DNA from: Malania oleifera
Taxonomy: Eukaryota; Streptophyta; Magnoliopsida; Santalales; Ximeniaceae
DNA length: 64,000 nt
Reading direction: 5' to 3'
Assembly (NCBI RefSeq): GCF_029873635.1
Contig: NC_080428.1
Location: 68,877,601 to 68,941,600 of the forward strand
Part shown: positions 25,201 to 36,502 of the stretch, one piece after another
Layout: every line of letters begins with the position of its first letter
Position numbering within the stretch: the first letter of the stretch is position 1
Notes under the pieces: model-generated
Seen by the model: only the letters and a program-made list of their open reading frames with translations
What the model was told of the DNA's origin: nothing
The model's database searches: none
Translations under genes and position numbers: made by a program

Positions 25201-25744
25201 GCCTCCTAGCTTGCAAAGCTGAAAGAATTCGTGGTGTAGAACGCACACACGACCCCTGGAATTTGAATTCCTGCTCCCCTGGTGGTTTAAACAACACCTC
25301 TCGCCTGCGGCAATCAATACTAGCATAACTGGCCGACAACCAGTCCATCCCAAGGATGATATCAAAACCATGCATGTCATAGACCACTAGGTTAACTGGT
25401 AGTATTCTTCCCTGAATTTCCACAGGGAAGTTATGGACTAACTTACTACACCCGACTGCAGACCCAGACGGCGTAGTCACTACCAATTCATAATCCAACA
25501 GTTGCACCTCCAAACCACATAATTTAACAAAATTACGGGAAATAAAAGAATGCGTAGCTCCAGAATCAAAAAGTACTATAGCTTCATGAAAAAACACATA
25601 AATAGTACCTGTGACCACGTCACCAGCGTTCTCAGCGTCACCAGGAGTCAGAGAATATACCCTAGCCTGGGCAGTACCCCCCCTGCTGACCACCACGCTG
25701 TGTCGGAGCATTCCCTCTGTATTGCTTCTGTGTGACTCCATCAT
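22220..25744 (-). CDS. Gypsy Pol polyprotein of element B
   Basis: 1174 codons open from end to end. Protease carries DSGA at residues 60-63. RT runs from about 270 with [11 protein letters not shown] near 338 and FIDD (the YxDD motif) at 394-397. RNase H has acidic residues D543, E580, D605 and D648. Integrase has the HHCC zinc motif H757, H764, C794, C797, then D827, D888, E924 with the classical 35-residue spacing. The C-terminal part ends in a chromodomain-like stretch before YPQLF. The first about 25 codons overlap the gag frame, so the real Pol probably begins through frameshifting or a lost single frame rather than at this ATG. It replicates the element and inserts it into DNA. Confidence 0.95.
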   Translation of the reverse strand: MMESHRSNTEGMLRHSVVVSRGGTAQARVYSLTPGDAENAGDVVTGTIYVFFHEAIVLFDSGATHSFISRNFVKLCGLEVQLLDYELVVTTPSGSAVGCSKLVHNFPVEIQGRILPVNLVVYDMHGFDIILGMDWLSASYASIDCRRREVLFKPPGEQEFKFQGSCVRSTPRILSALQARRLLLDGCQGYLAFVKDTPVEKNKLETIAVVCEFPDVFPEDLPGLPPDREVEFAIELVQGTAPISKAPYRMAPAELKELKEQLQELLDKGYIRPSISPWGAPVLFVKKKDGLMRMCIDYRELNKVTIKNKYPLPRIDDLFDQLQGTQIYSKIDLRSGYHQLKVKVEDIPKTAFRTRYGHYEFMVMPFGLTNAPAAFMDLMNRVFHEYLDRFVVVFIDDILVYSRSAAEHEGHLRLVLQMLRNKKLYAKLKKCEFWLEQITFLGHVVSKEGVSVDPSKIEAVVNWARPKNVQEVRSFLGLAGYYRRFVEGFSSLAGPLTRLTRKNVRYVWTEECELSFQELKRRLVTAPILTIPSGDGGFVIYSDASKKGLGCVLMQQSRVIAYASRQLKEYEKNYPTHDMELAAVVFALKIWRHYLYGEKCEIFTDHKSLKYFFTQKELNMRQRRWLELIKDYDCVISYHPGKANVVADALSRKSVDASVSAIRVQHQICMDLERLGLEVVEENHQAVLASLVVQPTLQERIRVAQKEDPKLVEVIEGVRNGLKPDFSISGDGILRFRSRVCVPNDAVIKRVILEEAHRSLYTVHPGSTKMYRDLRESFWWSNMKREIAQFVEQCLTCQQIKAEHQKPAGPLQPLDVPEWKWEHVSMDFVTGLPAAMHGQNAIWAIVDRLTKTAHFIPIRVSYSLNKLAELYVQEVIRLHGVPISIVSDRDPRFTSRFWKSLQDALGSRLMFSTSFHPQTDGQSERTIQTLEDMLRACILDFGNIWIRYLPLVEFAYNNSYQASIEMAPYEALYGRRCRSPLYWDQVGERQILGPELIQQTSAKVALIRERIKAAQSRQKSYADTRRRELEFEIGDMVFLRIAPMKGVMRFGKKGKLSPRYVGPFEILERIGSVAYRVALPLALSRVHDVFHVSVLRKYIPDPSHVLSYEPLEISETLSYEEVPVLILGRKVQQLRTREIPLVNVLWRNHTVEEASWELESEIRQKYPQLFSEGM

Positions 25745-26672
25745 TCCTCTGCCTCGGACAGTCTCTCATCTGATGTCCTTGTCTACCACACCGCATACAG
25801 GCTCCCGTAGACAACCAACACTGCCCCTGGTGTTTCTTACCACATAAAGAGCAATGTGGAACACTTGCGGCATTCTGGGACGTGCCACTACTATTTTTCT
25901 TCCATTTACTCTGTCCTGCCCCCGATGAATAATTAGGAGGCGCTGGCCTCTTCTTCGTAACCTGAACCTCTGCATCCTCTAGTAAACACTCCTCTGCTAC
26001 CGTGGCTTTATCAACCAACGTAGCAAAATCCTGTAACTGCAGAATCGCCGTCTGCTTACGGATCTCGCTCCTCAGACCCCTCTGAAACTTCCAAGCCTTC
26101 TTTGCTTCATCAGGAATCACGAATGGAGCAAATCGAGACAGCTCCTGGAACTTGGCAGCGTACTGCTGCACTGTCAGTGAACCCTGCGTCAAATTCATAA
26201 ATTCCTCCATTTTCGCATTTCTCATTGTGGCCGGAAAATAACGTTCAAAGAAGAGCTCTTTGAATCGGGCCCATGTCAACACTATCGGTATCGGTCGGTG
26301 CTCCTCCATCTGCTTTACCGACCCCCACCATCTCTCAGCCTCCCCTGCCAACTTGAACGTGGCGAAGGTGACTTTCTGCTTTTCAGTGCAGTTTAACACA
26401 CCTAAGATCTTCTCGATCTCCTGGATCCAATTCTCAGCACGAACTGGATCTGTACCGCCCACAAAAGCAGAGGGCTTCAATCTGGTGAACTGCTCAATAG
26501 AGCAACCCAACTCAGTCATAGGACGATCCTGCCCTCTATTCGTACGCACTACCTCAGCCATAAGCTGCTGTGCGAATTCACGTAACACACTAGTAGAGTC
26601 GTTACCAGCCTCGGGGCCGGCACCCTCACTACTACTGCCACCTATATTGGCAGTGATATCCCTGGATTCCAT
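25662..26672 (-). CDS. Gypsy Gag of element B
   Basis: 336 codons. The retrotransposon gag domain spans about residues 80-195 ([31 protein letters not shown], then EFMNLTQG). Two zinc motifs follow: [12 protein letters not shown] at 274-285 and the CCHC knuckle [14 protein letters not shown] at 292-305. It ends in a basic glycine/glutamine tail. It would form particles and package RNA. The stop falls just after a run of seven G (minus strand, near 25678-25684), which puts pol in another frame. The start ATG is about 400 bp from the LTR edge, as expected. Confidence 0.95.
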   Translation of the reverse strand: MESRDITANIGGSSSEGAGPEAGNDSTSVLREFAQQLMAEVVRTNRGQDRPMTELGCSIEQFTRLKPSAFVGGTDPVRAENWIQEIEKILGVLNCTEKQKVTFATFKLAGEAERWWGSVKQMEEHRPIPIVLTWARFKELFFERYFPATMRNAKMEEFMNLTQGSLTVQQYAAKFQELSRFAPFVIPDEAKKAWKFQRGLRSEIRKQTAILQLQDFATLVDKATVAEECLLEDAEVQVTKKRPAPPNYSSGAGQSKWKKNSSGTSQNAASVPHCSLCGKKHQGQCWLSTGACMRCGRQGHQMRDCPRQRNDGVTQKQYRGNAPTQRGGQQGGYCPG

Positions 26673-27063
26673 CCTGAAAACATTTACGAGAATTCATTAG
26701 AAGGTAATAGCCTAAGCATCAACTAACACTATCATACTATAGACTCAGTTCCTTAAATCCACATCCTGAATATCGATGTACTCCATTAATTTAACATCAT
26801 CATTCTAACTCAAGTTCTGCTCTTCCACTTGGAAACAACACCATCAATAGATTGCCATGATTTTCTGAACCCTTCGAATGATCCAGAAAAACACAGAAGT
26901 CTGCCAATTGTTTTCATCTCCAGGTATACAAAACAAAACTCAAGGTCATATCCATGTCCTATACCCTGGTATATTCTAGACTGTAACAACTAGCAACTTC
27001 TTAGTTTAGCACATATCCCTAACCAGGCAGCATGAATCAAATCATACTTCCGACTGGCTACGG

Positions 27064-27075
27064 GCTCTGATACCA
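27064..27075 (-). promoter_or_regulatory. Primer-binding site of element B
   Basis: The complement reads TGGTATCAGAGC, a perfect match to the 3' end of initiator methionine tRNA, two bases inside the 5' LTR. Confidence 0.95.
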
Positions 27076-27077
27076 AC

Positions 27078-28785
27078 TGTAACGACCCGGCCCTTTACAC
27101 GAACTCAGGTGTCACTCACATACATCAAATACCTATACCTGTTCAAGATATGGAAACAACCCGCCCTAAACAGGGACATACGGGTGTAAAACATACATAA
27201 TCATGATGTAAATGTCGCGGAAAAACATAAACATCCATTGGGATTACTACTAGCCTTATACCAGAGTTCACTAATACATCCATAATTTACATACATTCGG
27301 ACTTAGAGTAATCGTCATATTACAACCTCCAAAAAGGACTTTCATCAAGTTTAGTACAAAAATTTAGATGCTTACGTAAGCTAACCAAAATAACCTCCCT
27401 AGTCCTTTTATCTACTAGGACCGACGCACGGATGGACCTGAAAACAAAGGTTGTAAGATAGGGTGAGACACCTCTCAGTAAGGAAGAAGGAGTTACAACA
27501 GTGTGTGACTGCATACATGCATATTTTCATTCAACATCTGGAATATAAATCAAATATTTTCAATACAGTAATGCATCAGGTATATCATTATTCATATTAC
27601 AAAATTCCCACATCTGTCTTTTGACCATTTAATGATTTATCAGATGACCAACAGCAAAATATCCCTATAACCAGTTTTACCCCGTGGCTCGGGTTGTGCA
27701 CTGGTACTCGTCCAATGCCCTGTTCGTGCAGACACTGCCGAGTACCTACATACGATCCGACTGCCTCCATTGGCTCAATATCAGCCAATGGTTTCACCCT
27801 GCTAGCCGACCATCTTGGTACCCACATCGTTTAGTACGTGTGGTTGCACGTGTACATCTAGTTACGATATCGTGTCGTATCATATAACAGTGGTTTCATT
27901 TCACCCTGCAAAGAAAGTATTTTTCAACCCTCCCGGGACTCTCAAGCTGTGGTTCTGTGTATCATAAATTCAATTTATACAAATATGATTTTATCTCCCA
28001 TAAACTATATCAATAGTATAGAAATAATTCCAGCGGGTTCAAACCGGCGTCTTTCCACCTGGTTTACCCCTCTTTGTTTACTGATGCGGCTCGGTGTATC
28101 ACCAGCCTCTGTTTATCACATTGTCAGTATAACAAATTGGAATTTCATTCCCATATTCTATATTAGTAGTATAGAAAATACATTCATTTCCATTTCAACA
28201 TATATCACACAAGTTTAATACAAAAACCCGCTAAATGATAGAAATTCAATATACATAGTTTAACTAAATAAATAAAGGAATCGAGCCTCTCCTACTATAG
28301 TATAAATACAAATAAAGATGTTTGTAAAATTTGGAGATCATACGTCGAAATCCTCGTTTTTACCAAAAATCGTAAAATCGTCAAACCGGCATTTCTACTC
28401 GGTAGAATTTCACAAATAAGCAGTTAAATCATACATAATAACATAAACTAGCTTTTTAGCGGTTTAGTTTTCCAAAATAATTGTTGTAATCAAATTCCCC
28501 TTACCTTATATTCGAAATAAACTTCGTACGAAAACGGTCCAAAACGACAACTCGAGATCCTGAAAACCTAAAACCACAGAACATAACCTTACTATGTTTT
28601 CTACTGCTATCCAAATATCTAATCAAAATTAGGATCAGATTCCTACCTCGATTCTTGGGAAAACCCGAAACTCTCCGAAACGACGATCCGATCCACTAAA
28701 AGTGTAGAGTTTCCTCTTCTGATCCACGCAGTACCCTCCGTTTTTGGAAACGGATGATGAACGGCGAAGGATCTTAGAGAGAGAG

Positions 28786-28820
<35 letters not shown>

Positions 28821-28992
28821 ATGAGAGAATGAGAGAGGATAAGAGAATTTATAGAATAAATCTTTACTTAGCCCTTAAGTAATCTAAATAAATATCTCCT
28901 CCAAGATATTTATATATAAATATCTCAAAATATCTTCTCCAAAATATCTTTTTTTTATTTTTATTTTTATTTTTTTTTGTCGGGTTACTACA
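27078..28992 (-). repeat. 5' LTR of element B
   Basis: 1915 bp. It matches 20067-21981 at a constant offset of 7011, with no difference found in the stretches I compared by eye. It drives element B transcription on the minus strand. The TATA box falls at about 28846-28855 and the U3 palindrome at 28904-28925. Confidence 0.95.
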
Positions 28993-28997
28993 ATTAT

Positions 28998-29034
28998 GGT
29001 CCCAAGTGTTTCTTTTGTCGTGGCTATGGGTATT
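28998..29034 (+). pseudogene. Copia gag of element A, second part
   Basis: After element B the reading resumes with GPKCFFCRGYG, the first half of the CCHC zinc knuckle. It is cut again at 29035 by LTR piece C. Confidence 0.75.
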
Positions 29035-30280
29035 TGTTAACTTTTTGAATTTGATCTCTATTTTGATGCTGACAAAGCACTAGTTTCTTATGTGTGTTTT
29101 TAAGTGTTTGAACAAGTTTACTATTCAACACACACATAAGGCAAAAGGGAAATGAAAGTCAGAGGACTTATAACTTACTTCATATGGCGCATTCCATGGA
29201 GAGAAAAGCAATGAAGAAGAAAAAGATAACATTTAATTTTAATTTGTATTGCATTTAATTTTTTATTATTTGGTCTATAATAATGCATACATCTTGCATG
29301 ATATGACTTGAATGCTTAGATGACTATAGATCAACCTTAGGGATCACCTTCAGTCGATCGACATTGGTTTTTTGGGGTTAACTCTCAATGACCATAGATT
29401 AACTTTAGGTCTCAGTCGACCAAACTCAGCTAGTTATATTCACCTCATTTGACTGAACCATTCAGAGGTCAACCGTTTGACCAAGGTTTAGTCGACTGAA
29501 CAATTTTGAACACATTTTCCACAGTCGACCGAACTGGTTTATGTCTGACACCTAACTGTTTAGTTGACCGAACCTCTAGTTCATTTTTGATTGGGTCGAC
29601 CAAACCATATGAATAATAGACTGAATTTCAAATATAGTTGATTGAACCTCGAACGTTTTCAAAATCACCTTAATTCAGCCGACTATATATGTAGTTCAAA
29701 AGTGCCTCAATCGATCGTATTTATCAATATAGTCGACCGAACTTAAAGTTCAGCCGACAAAACCTCTCAGGTTGGAATTTTTTAAAAGCGCTAAAACGTC
29801 ATTAACTTTTAATTAAATTTTTCCAAAATATTGAGCATGTCCCCAACAGACATAATTTTCGGAAAATCTATAAATACTCCCTCATAACTCTAGATTAAAA
29901 ACTTTGATTAACTCCAACTTCTCTTTAAACCCTTTGCTAGTCAAAGTTCCCCCAAACCAATTTTTATTGATAAATCATTTCTTTAGGGCATATTTTTATC
30001 AAATCTCTTCCACTTTCTTTCATTTTATTTATTTCAAAATTTATTTCGAAGGAGAACATATTTATTTTGGGCATTTATTTTATATTCATTTACATTTACT
30101 CTCATTTGCATCTTCATTTATTAAAATCATTTTTAAGAGTAGCCTTAAGATTTCTTCCGATTAATTTTCTCAATAAACATTTTTGGAAAAAAATCATTTA
30201 TTGTACAAATATTTTTCTTGAGCTTAAAATTCAAATTCTCCAAACATTTTTTTTAGAAAAAATATTTGTTGGTGAACATA
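29035..30280 (+). repeat. LTR piece C (TGTTAACTTTTT family), 3' truncated
   Basis: The start TGTTAACTTTTTGAATTTGA matches solo LTR E at 44129 (TGTTGACTTTTTGAGTCTGA), and similarity continues through the sections below. U3 carries about a dozen AGTCGACCGAAC-like words (29350-29790) and a TATA box CTATAAATAC at 29868-29877. C stops at 30280 where H begins. Its last 250 bp are an inverted match to 35594-35800. Confidence 0.8.
29350..29790 (+). promoter_or_regulatory. Cluster of GTCGACCGAAC words in U3 of C
   Basis: Variants of (A/G)GTCGACCGAAC recur every 20-60 bp, for example CAGTCGACCAAACTC, TTAGTCGACTGAAC, CAGTCGACCGAACT, TTAGTTGACCGAACC, GGGTCGACCAAACC and TAGTCGACCGAACTT. The full word is palindromic around GTCGAC. 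The cluster ends about 80 bp before the TATA box. A regulatory role is inferred. Confidence 0.55.
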
Positions 30281-32039
30281 TGTTGGAATTGGTGTGATTC
30301 CAAGAGGGGGAGGGTGAATTGGGTTTTAAAAACTTTTCGGCTAATTTAAACATTTCGCCAATTTAATATGTATCATATCCCATTCAACATATACACGTGT
30401 ATGTAAAATGATTTTAACACTGAAAGCAAACTTACACTGTGCAATATTTTATTTAAATCAAATGTGTGTATGTAACACCCCGACCCCGAGGGGGCCTGGG
30501 ATATTAACTCTTTACTACTGATTTACAGCGGAAGCAAATAAACTCGATTCTTATTAAACCAGAGCGCTAATTATTCATGTTACAATCACTTATTTCAAAA
30601 GAAGAAAATTACACAAACGTAAATATCTGAAATCATACTATATTTCTAATTAAATCTTTATTTTTCTAATCCCCACCCGCATGCTTGCTAAGCCTGATTT
30701 CCGACATGTCCTTCAGAGTTATCTGAAATAAAATATGATTGGGGTGAGACGACGCTCAGTAAGTAAATAAGATTATTATTAGTGTGTGACCAAAATGAGC
30801 TTTTAAAGAATTTCGTAAAACAATATTTAATACTATAACTTTAAGACTACTTTTAGAATAAACATAAATTTAAAAATTCCTGCATAAAACTTTTGTCATC
30901 AATTTCAACAGTAAATTTTTATAATCATATACTATAACTGTTAAATTAAACTTTTAACTTTAAAACTGTAAAAATATTTAATGATAAACATACATATACT
31001 TTTCCTTATACGTTTTCCTTAGATCGTCATTTAAGTACCAAAATGATCCTTTTCACGTAAACTTACACTTTTCCTTCAAATCATCAGTAACTTTGTACAC
31101 GTAATTAAATATGTATAAATATATATTATGAAAACCCACCCTTAGGCCTGTTTGCCGTAAGTCATGTTTACCCCCATGACTGGGTTGTGCGGTCCGAAGA
31201 CTGGACTTAGCTGGCTGGCCGACCAAACTAAATCAACGTACGTAAACTTTAAGTGAGATTTTCCTTATTAAGTCCTGGACTTAAACCAGGTGTGCACTCA
31301 GGAGAAATCCACTAACATAAATAACCACTCTGTAAACAGTGTGGGTGCACTCTGATCCGTATAAACTTTAAGCTGCGGTACCGAGCATCTGTAACTTTGA
31401 ACTTTCGTTGCCATAAGGGGTTTTAAAATCATCTTATTATAATTTATGCAATTTAAAAATAATATCGTGAAAATCTCATCTTTACTCATATTTACATAAA
31501 AAATGTAACGTAGAAATAAACTCATGCCACACAATTTTTGTGTTAAAAATATATATAATTTTATTTTTGAATAGAAAGAAATGCTGAAAATTTACCCCAG
31601 GGGATTGGAACATTTCTTAACCCAAAAATAGATGCAAGTATATTAAAGATAGAACTGGTATAATTAAATATGCGTAAAAATAAACTCATGGAAATTTTGT
31701 GGAACTAAGTAACATAATTAAAATTTATGTACATAATAAACTCGGGTATGAATTTAAAATAAAAAGAAACTAACATAATCAAAATTTACTTACTTTCTTC
31801 TTTTACCGTGTGCTACGAACACAATAATTATCTTTAAGAAATGAGATCGGAAAAAGTGGGTGATTAAGAATTTATTCAAAAATTCTCTCTCCACCACAAA
31901 TTCTTTCACTCACTAATCCTTCTCTTCCTTGGAAAATTATTGTGAAAAATGAAGGTTGAGAGCTCCCTATTTATAGGAAAATTTTGGGGAAGAAATAGAA
32001 TTTATAAAAGTGTGGGGAGATGGGTGAAATTAAAATTTT

Positions 32040-32930
32040 AAAAATTAAAGAATGGGCAAGGGATGGGCAAGGGATGGGCAAGGTATGGGTTGAGTGGAGG
32101 CTATTTGGGAGTGCTTGCCACCATTCCCACTAAATAAATTTTTAATTAATTACTTACCTAATTAATTAATCCATTACCTAACTAATTATTTTATTATTTT
32201 ATTATTTTTCTTAATCATTATTATCATTATTATTATCATTGTTATTAATTTTAAACTTGAGTGGAGGCCATTTGGGAGTGCTTGCCACCATTCTCACTAA
32301 ATAAATTTTTAATTAATTACTTACCTTATTAATTAATCCATTACCTAACTAATCATTTATTATTTTATTATTTTTCTTAATCATTATTATTATCATTGTT
32401 ATTAATTTTAAACTATATTTAGTATTTATTTTATTTTATTTTATTTTTGAACAAGAATTAAATTTAAATTTTAAAAACTCATGTGGGCCCCACATGGTCT
32501 TGTGGGCCCCATGTAGTCTTGTGGGCCCCACACAATTTCGAGACCCAAATGGATCGTACGTAATTCCAATAACTCTTATACGATTTTATGCATCCTGCAT
32601 AGTTTTGAGACTTGTGAAAACCTTCATACGGTTTCGGGACTCATGTGGGCCCCACACAGTCTTGTGGGCCCCGCATAGGATACCTATATTATTATTATTT
32701 TATCATATATCTCTACAAATTATATCAGTTAAAACATTATTTTATGTACTTATTTACGTATATAAACAGTGTCTTGTGGCTCCGGGACTCATGTGGACCC
32801 CACATAGTATTGTGGGCCCCACATATGATACCTATATTATTATTATCTTATTATGTATTTCGACAAATTATGTCTGTCAAAACACTATTTTATGTATATA
32901 TACTTATTTACGTGTACAAATAGTGTCTAT
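32040..32930 (-). repeat. Three tandem duplications in U3 of F
   Basis: An 11-bp unit GGGCAAGGGAT occurs about four times at 32045-32090. A unit of about 165 bp is doubled at about 32086-32415, starting TGAGTGGAGGC in each copy. A unit of about 149 bp is doubled at about 32636-32930, starting CGGGACTCATGTGG in each copy. Copies are diverged by a few per cent. Confidence 0.7.
32483..32820 (-). promoter_or_regulatory. GTGGGCCCCAC word array in U3 of F
   Basis: Seven copies of GTGGGCCCCAC or close variants start at 32483, 32502, 32521, 32645, 32664, 32793 and 32812. The words contain GTGGNCCC (class II TCP site) and most contain GGNCCCAC (class I TCP site). The family knowledge is established; binding here is inferred. 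Confidence 0.5.
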
Positions 32931-33133
32931 CCTGTTTATCCTATGAAATTCCATTTTGACCAGGCCGACCTCCAGGGAGCGACTGAGCCGCAATGGTCTC
33001 TGAGCACTCGCTAAGACAAGGTCTTTCTTAGGCATCAAATATGGAATCAAGGATCCTACAGAAAAATACTTATATATTGATATTAACTAAATGACCATTT
33101 TTATTATTTTATTATTATTGTACTTTAATCATA

Positions 33134-33164
<31 letters not shown>

Positions 33165-33223
33165 TTGGGTCATCACAGTGTATGCACATAATTATGACAT
33201 TAAATAAACATTCATACACATGC

Positions 33224-33355
33224 TGTAATGACCCGAGGAATAATGGTATATACACATCCTATTGACCTCGTTGACGAGGTGACATGGCTCGTCGACGAAG
33301 GTACTAGTATAAATTGTGTGAAATTTGGGTTTAAACACAAATTGGGAAAAATCAC

Positions 33356-33407
<52 letters not shown>

Positions 33408-35091
33408 GATTTTTCTCTCCTCTCTCTTCGATTTCAGCTCCGTCGTTCACCAGATTGACGATCTGAGGCCACCACGATGCTCCTGGAGAAGTTCTCTCCA
33501 AATCTGCTGGAGCGGATTGTTGGTGGAAGCGAGTTGAAATTCATCCTTGAATTGAGGTAAGACTTTTGTGCCAAAGTTGATCTTTTCACAGTTATAGGAA
33601 ATGATACTCACGTGAAAATACCAAAGTTTAGTTATGGGAGTTATTGTTTTCAGAGAGTTGAACGGGGAACCCTGCGAGTGCAGGACCAAAAGTTTTAGGG
33701 GGTTTCTTTCCAGTGTCAGATAAGGGAATAAACTAAAGTAGTTATTTTCCATATGTATTATTATTAATTATCAACAAATTAATTTTCAAGGAAGCATGTA
33801 TTATATTTGGATATTATTGAGAAAATGTATATTATTGGGAAAATACTGCTGTTATACAGAAAATGTGATTTTAGAATGAAATATACGGATTTACTCAACT
33901 TTGTGTGGCATGAATGTTATTTTTCATGAAAAGTATTATGATATGACAACTTTATGAATAAGCATGTTTTCAGGAATTATGAAATAATACAGTACATTAT
34001 GATTTTAAAGTACATGATAAATGATTTATTTATTCAGAATGATATGTATGAGATATTCGATGCAAGGCCATGATTGATAGCTAGCACGAGGCCGTGTATG
34101 ATATATGATTGCGGTGTAAAGCCGTATTTATGAAATGTTTGGTGCGATGCCGTAATTATGAAATGTTCGGCACAAGGTCGTATTTATGAAATTATAGAAA
34201 TGCTATCAATCTATTTATGTTAAATGTTATATTATCATGTACTATATGTTATCAGAACCCGGATGCTAGTTTAGTTCAGTTTCAGGAGAACGGTACCGTA
34301 GCTATATAGATCAAATATCTATGTTCAGATTGGTGCTAACCACCCCACGAGGGGGTGGGAGATGGATAGTCGATGTGGCTTTCAGTGTAGAGTTGTAGAC
34401 GTCCACCTAGCAGTCCGGACCAGAGTGTGGCGGGCCCATCGTACTTACAGACATTTTTGACTCGGCAGTGGTCGGCCAACCATTGTTAGGTCCCACTTTC
34501 GTGCTACACAACCCGTCATGGGAGGTAATACATAACACCAGCTAGCGATTCATCCTGAGTATGTTTTCAGTATTATCAGCTATAACAGATATTTTATAAA
34601 CGATATGATTTATTAGAAAATACGAAAGTATATCATGATTCGGTATGTTATGATGAATGTTTACATATATATGAAATGTACTGTATATGTATAATTGCAT
34701 TAAATGTTCATGTTAGCACATAACTGTATTTAGTTTATTTTTCCTTACTAAGAGGTGTCTCACCCCCAAATATTAAATGATTTTCAAGAAACCCAGAAAG
34801 ACCAGCAAAGCGTGGCTGCTGTTGAGTTTATTGAGTTACCCTGCTAAGAGGGTAAGTTTGAACTAGGATAAGAAGTTTCAGATGTCGGATCTTAAAGATG
34901 TTTTTTGTATTTTTGGAAGATGGTATGTAAACAAAATATTTTTAGATATGCTTGACTCAGGTATTATGTATTTTGTGGTTATGAGTTTGTGCTTCCGCTG
35001 CGTAAGACAGGTGTCCCCGTTACCCATGGGTTTGGGTTGACTATTTTACTTATTATGTTTTATTATATGATTAGATAAGGGGGTCGTTACA
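33224..35091 (+). repeat. Solo LTR G (Gypsy type) inserted in H
   Basis: 1868 bp from TGTAATGACCCG to GGGGTCGTTACA with duplication CATGC on both sides (33219-33223 and 35092-35096). It holds CTCGTTGACGAG and CTCGTCGACGAA words, a TATA box, and a (CT)n tract at about 33358-33402. A degenerate repeat (GGCACAAGGCCGTATTTATG-like, 34050-34200) and the shared block CTTACTAAGAGGTGTCTCAC at 34744 follow. No coding sequence. Confidence 0.9.
33262..33402 (+). promoter_or_regulatory. U3 words, TATA box and (CT)n of solo LTR G
   Basis: CTCGTTGACGAGG and CTCGTCGACGAAG precede the TATA box AGTATAAATTG (33306-33315). About 45 bp later a (CT)n tract of about 45 bp begins, where transcription would start. 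Confidence 0.6.
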
Positions 35092-35822
35092 CATGCTGAA
35101 ATTAAAGTACAGGAATTTAAATAAGATAGAGAGAGCGGCACCGGGTTTTTTTATTGAGGTTTGGCCAAACTAGCCTACATCCCTACCTTGGGCATACGTC
35201 CCAAGGATTCCACTAAATCCGCTCACTTATGGGTGGAGCAGAAACCATGTACATCCTCTCCTTACGAGGTGAGGAAAACCTCAGCTCAATTACTAGGTTG
35301 AATCGAACTAGTCTCACTTACGGGGCTGAGACTCTCCAATTCAATTTTCGGGCTGAATCGAAACGATCTCACTTATGGGCTCAGACTCCCCAGTTCAATT
35401 AACGGGTTGAACCCAACCGGTACATTAAAACCATTTTTGTACATGAAAACGCTTCTGAAAAATACAAGCAGAAATGTACACAATAAGTTCAATAAAAATA
35501 CACACTCCAATGATAGGAAATAAGGCTCAGGGAGTAAGGATGTTTATCTAAATAATTTGTACAAATAAAATACGTGGATATAAAAATGATTATTATGTTC
35601 TCCAACAAAGATTTTTTAAAATAAAAGTATTCGGAGAATCTGGAGTTCAAGGAAATATTTGTGCAATAAATACTTTTCTCCCAAAGCTATACTCTCAAGA
35701 AAATGATTTTCAAAGACGAATAATATGTGAGAGTGTAAGCATGTATATATAAAAATAAATGCCCAAAATGAATATGCACTCTTATAAATTGATTTTGAAA
35801 CGAATGGATGGAAAGAGAATTG

Positions 35823-35911
35823 GAAACCCCTGACGAACCCTCCTTCTATTCCTGTTTCCATTTTTCTTTCTTTTTATTATTAAAATACGATTATTCTTTG
35901 GGTCGTTACAA
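35823..35911 (-). repeat. Terminal fragment of a Gypsy LTR (J)
   Basis: The segment ends GGGTCGTTACA at 35911 and element A resumes at 35912. It resembles the right end of the L LTR at 52040-52127 (TCTRTTCCTRTTTCCATTTY, then TTTATTATT). Only about 90 bp are left, and the partner end on the left has been lost together with the middle of element A. Confidence 0.55.
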
Positions 35912-36502
35912 GCAGAGATTAGAGTCTATAATCCAAACAAAATTAAATTGGATTCTAGGATTGTGAGTGGGTACTTTATTGGATACCTAGAAAAGTATGA
36001 AGGGTATAGGTTTTATTGTCCTAACCTTAGTATGAGAATAGTAGAAACTGGTAATGCAAAGTTCCTTGAGAATGGTGAAGTGAGTGGGAGTGATGTATCT
36101 TGTGATGTGGTCATTAAAGAAGTTCGGTTTCCTATCCTGATATCTAGACCTTTAACAGATATTGTTGTTCCTTTAGTTGCTAAATAGTAGGATAACATTG
36201 AACAACGATCTAGTGATGGACCACTTCGTAATGAAAACGTCACTATTGAGCCAATTGCAGAACAATCACAAGAAATAGTATTAAGAAGATCTCAAAGAGT
36301 AAGAAAATCAGCTATTTCTGATGATTATTTAATATAGCTACAAGAGGCTGATTATGATTTAGGGACTAGTAAAGATTTGGTTACGTTTTCACAAGCCATT
36401 GAAAGTACTAATTCTGAAAAATGGATTAATGCCATAAATGATGAGTTGAAATCTATGGAACTTAATAAGGTCTGGGACATCGTTGATTTGCCTGAAGGGT
36501 TT
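35912..36502 (+). pseudogene. Copia pol of element A, stretch between integrase and RT
   Basis: Translation gives DSRIVSGYFIGYLEKYEGYR and FYCPNLSMRIVETGNAKF, the conserved post-integrase stretch. A hydrophilic linker follows with a stop near 36186. Then FSQAIESTNSEKWINAINDE and KVWDIVDLPEG give the start of RT. It is cut at 36502 by solo LTR D and resumes at 38216 in the same reading frame. Confidence 0.85.

Larger units (their letters stand above)
20067..28992 (-). mobile_element. Ty3/Gypsy chromovirus-type element B, young and nearly intact
   Basis: 8926 bp on the minus strand, inserted in gag of element A with a perfect 5-bp duplication ATTAT (20062-20066 and 28993-28997). The LTRs are 20067-21981 and 27078-28992, exactly 1915 bp each and offset by 7011 everywhere I compared, including microsatellite tracts. 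It has a PBS, gag, pol and PPT in the right order. The C-terminal domain after integrase ([16 protein letters not shown], then YPQLF) resembles that of the Tekay/Del chromoviruses. Confidence 0.95.
30471..33177 (-). repeat. Solo LTR F (Gypsy type) inserted in H
   Basis: 2707 bp from TGTAACACCCCG to GGTCATCACA, flanked by GTGTA (30466-30470 and 33178-33182), with no coding region inside. On the minus strand it runs U3 (GTGGGCCCCAC words, tandem duplications), then a TATA box CTATAAATAG at 31967-31976, then a block shared with other Gypsy LTRs at 30741-30763. An (AT)n tract lies near 33131-33155. ORFs on the plus strand are repeat translations. Confidence 0.9.
30281..35822 (-). repeat. LTR piece H (minus strand), split by solo LTRs F and G
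   Basis: H occupies 30281-30470, 33183-33223 and 35097-35822. The boundary TGTTGGAATTGG at 30281 is the inverted 3' end of the family, next to a CCAAGAGGGGGAGGGTGAATT block. The inverted block near 35150-35187 (GGTTTGGCCAAACTAGCCTA) matches the ACGTAGGC-type module in D, E and N. The far right part is an inverted copy of the end of C. The U3 start is missing, so H is truncated as well. Confidence 0.65.

Noticed and set aside
27064-27075. tRNA-like sequence at the LTR borders
   Set aside because: Only the short primer-binding complement of initiator-Met tRNA is present, not a tRNA gene; the same holds at 18555, 47179 and 62408-62642.
32494-32946. 150-codon plus-strand ORF
   Set aside because: Covers the GTGGGCCCCAC array and the 149-bp duplication in LTR F, and is antisense to the element.
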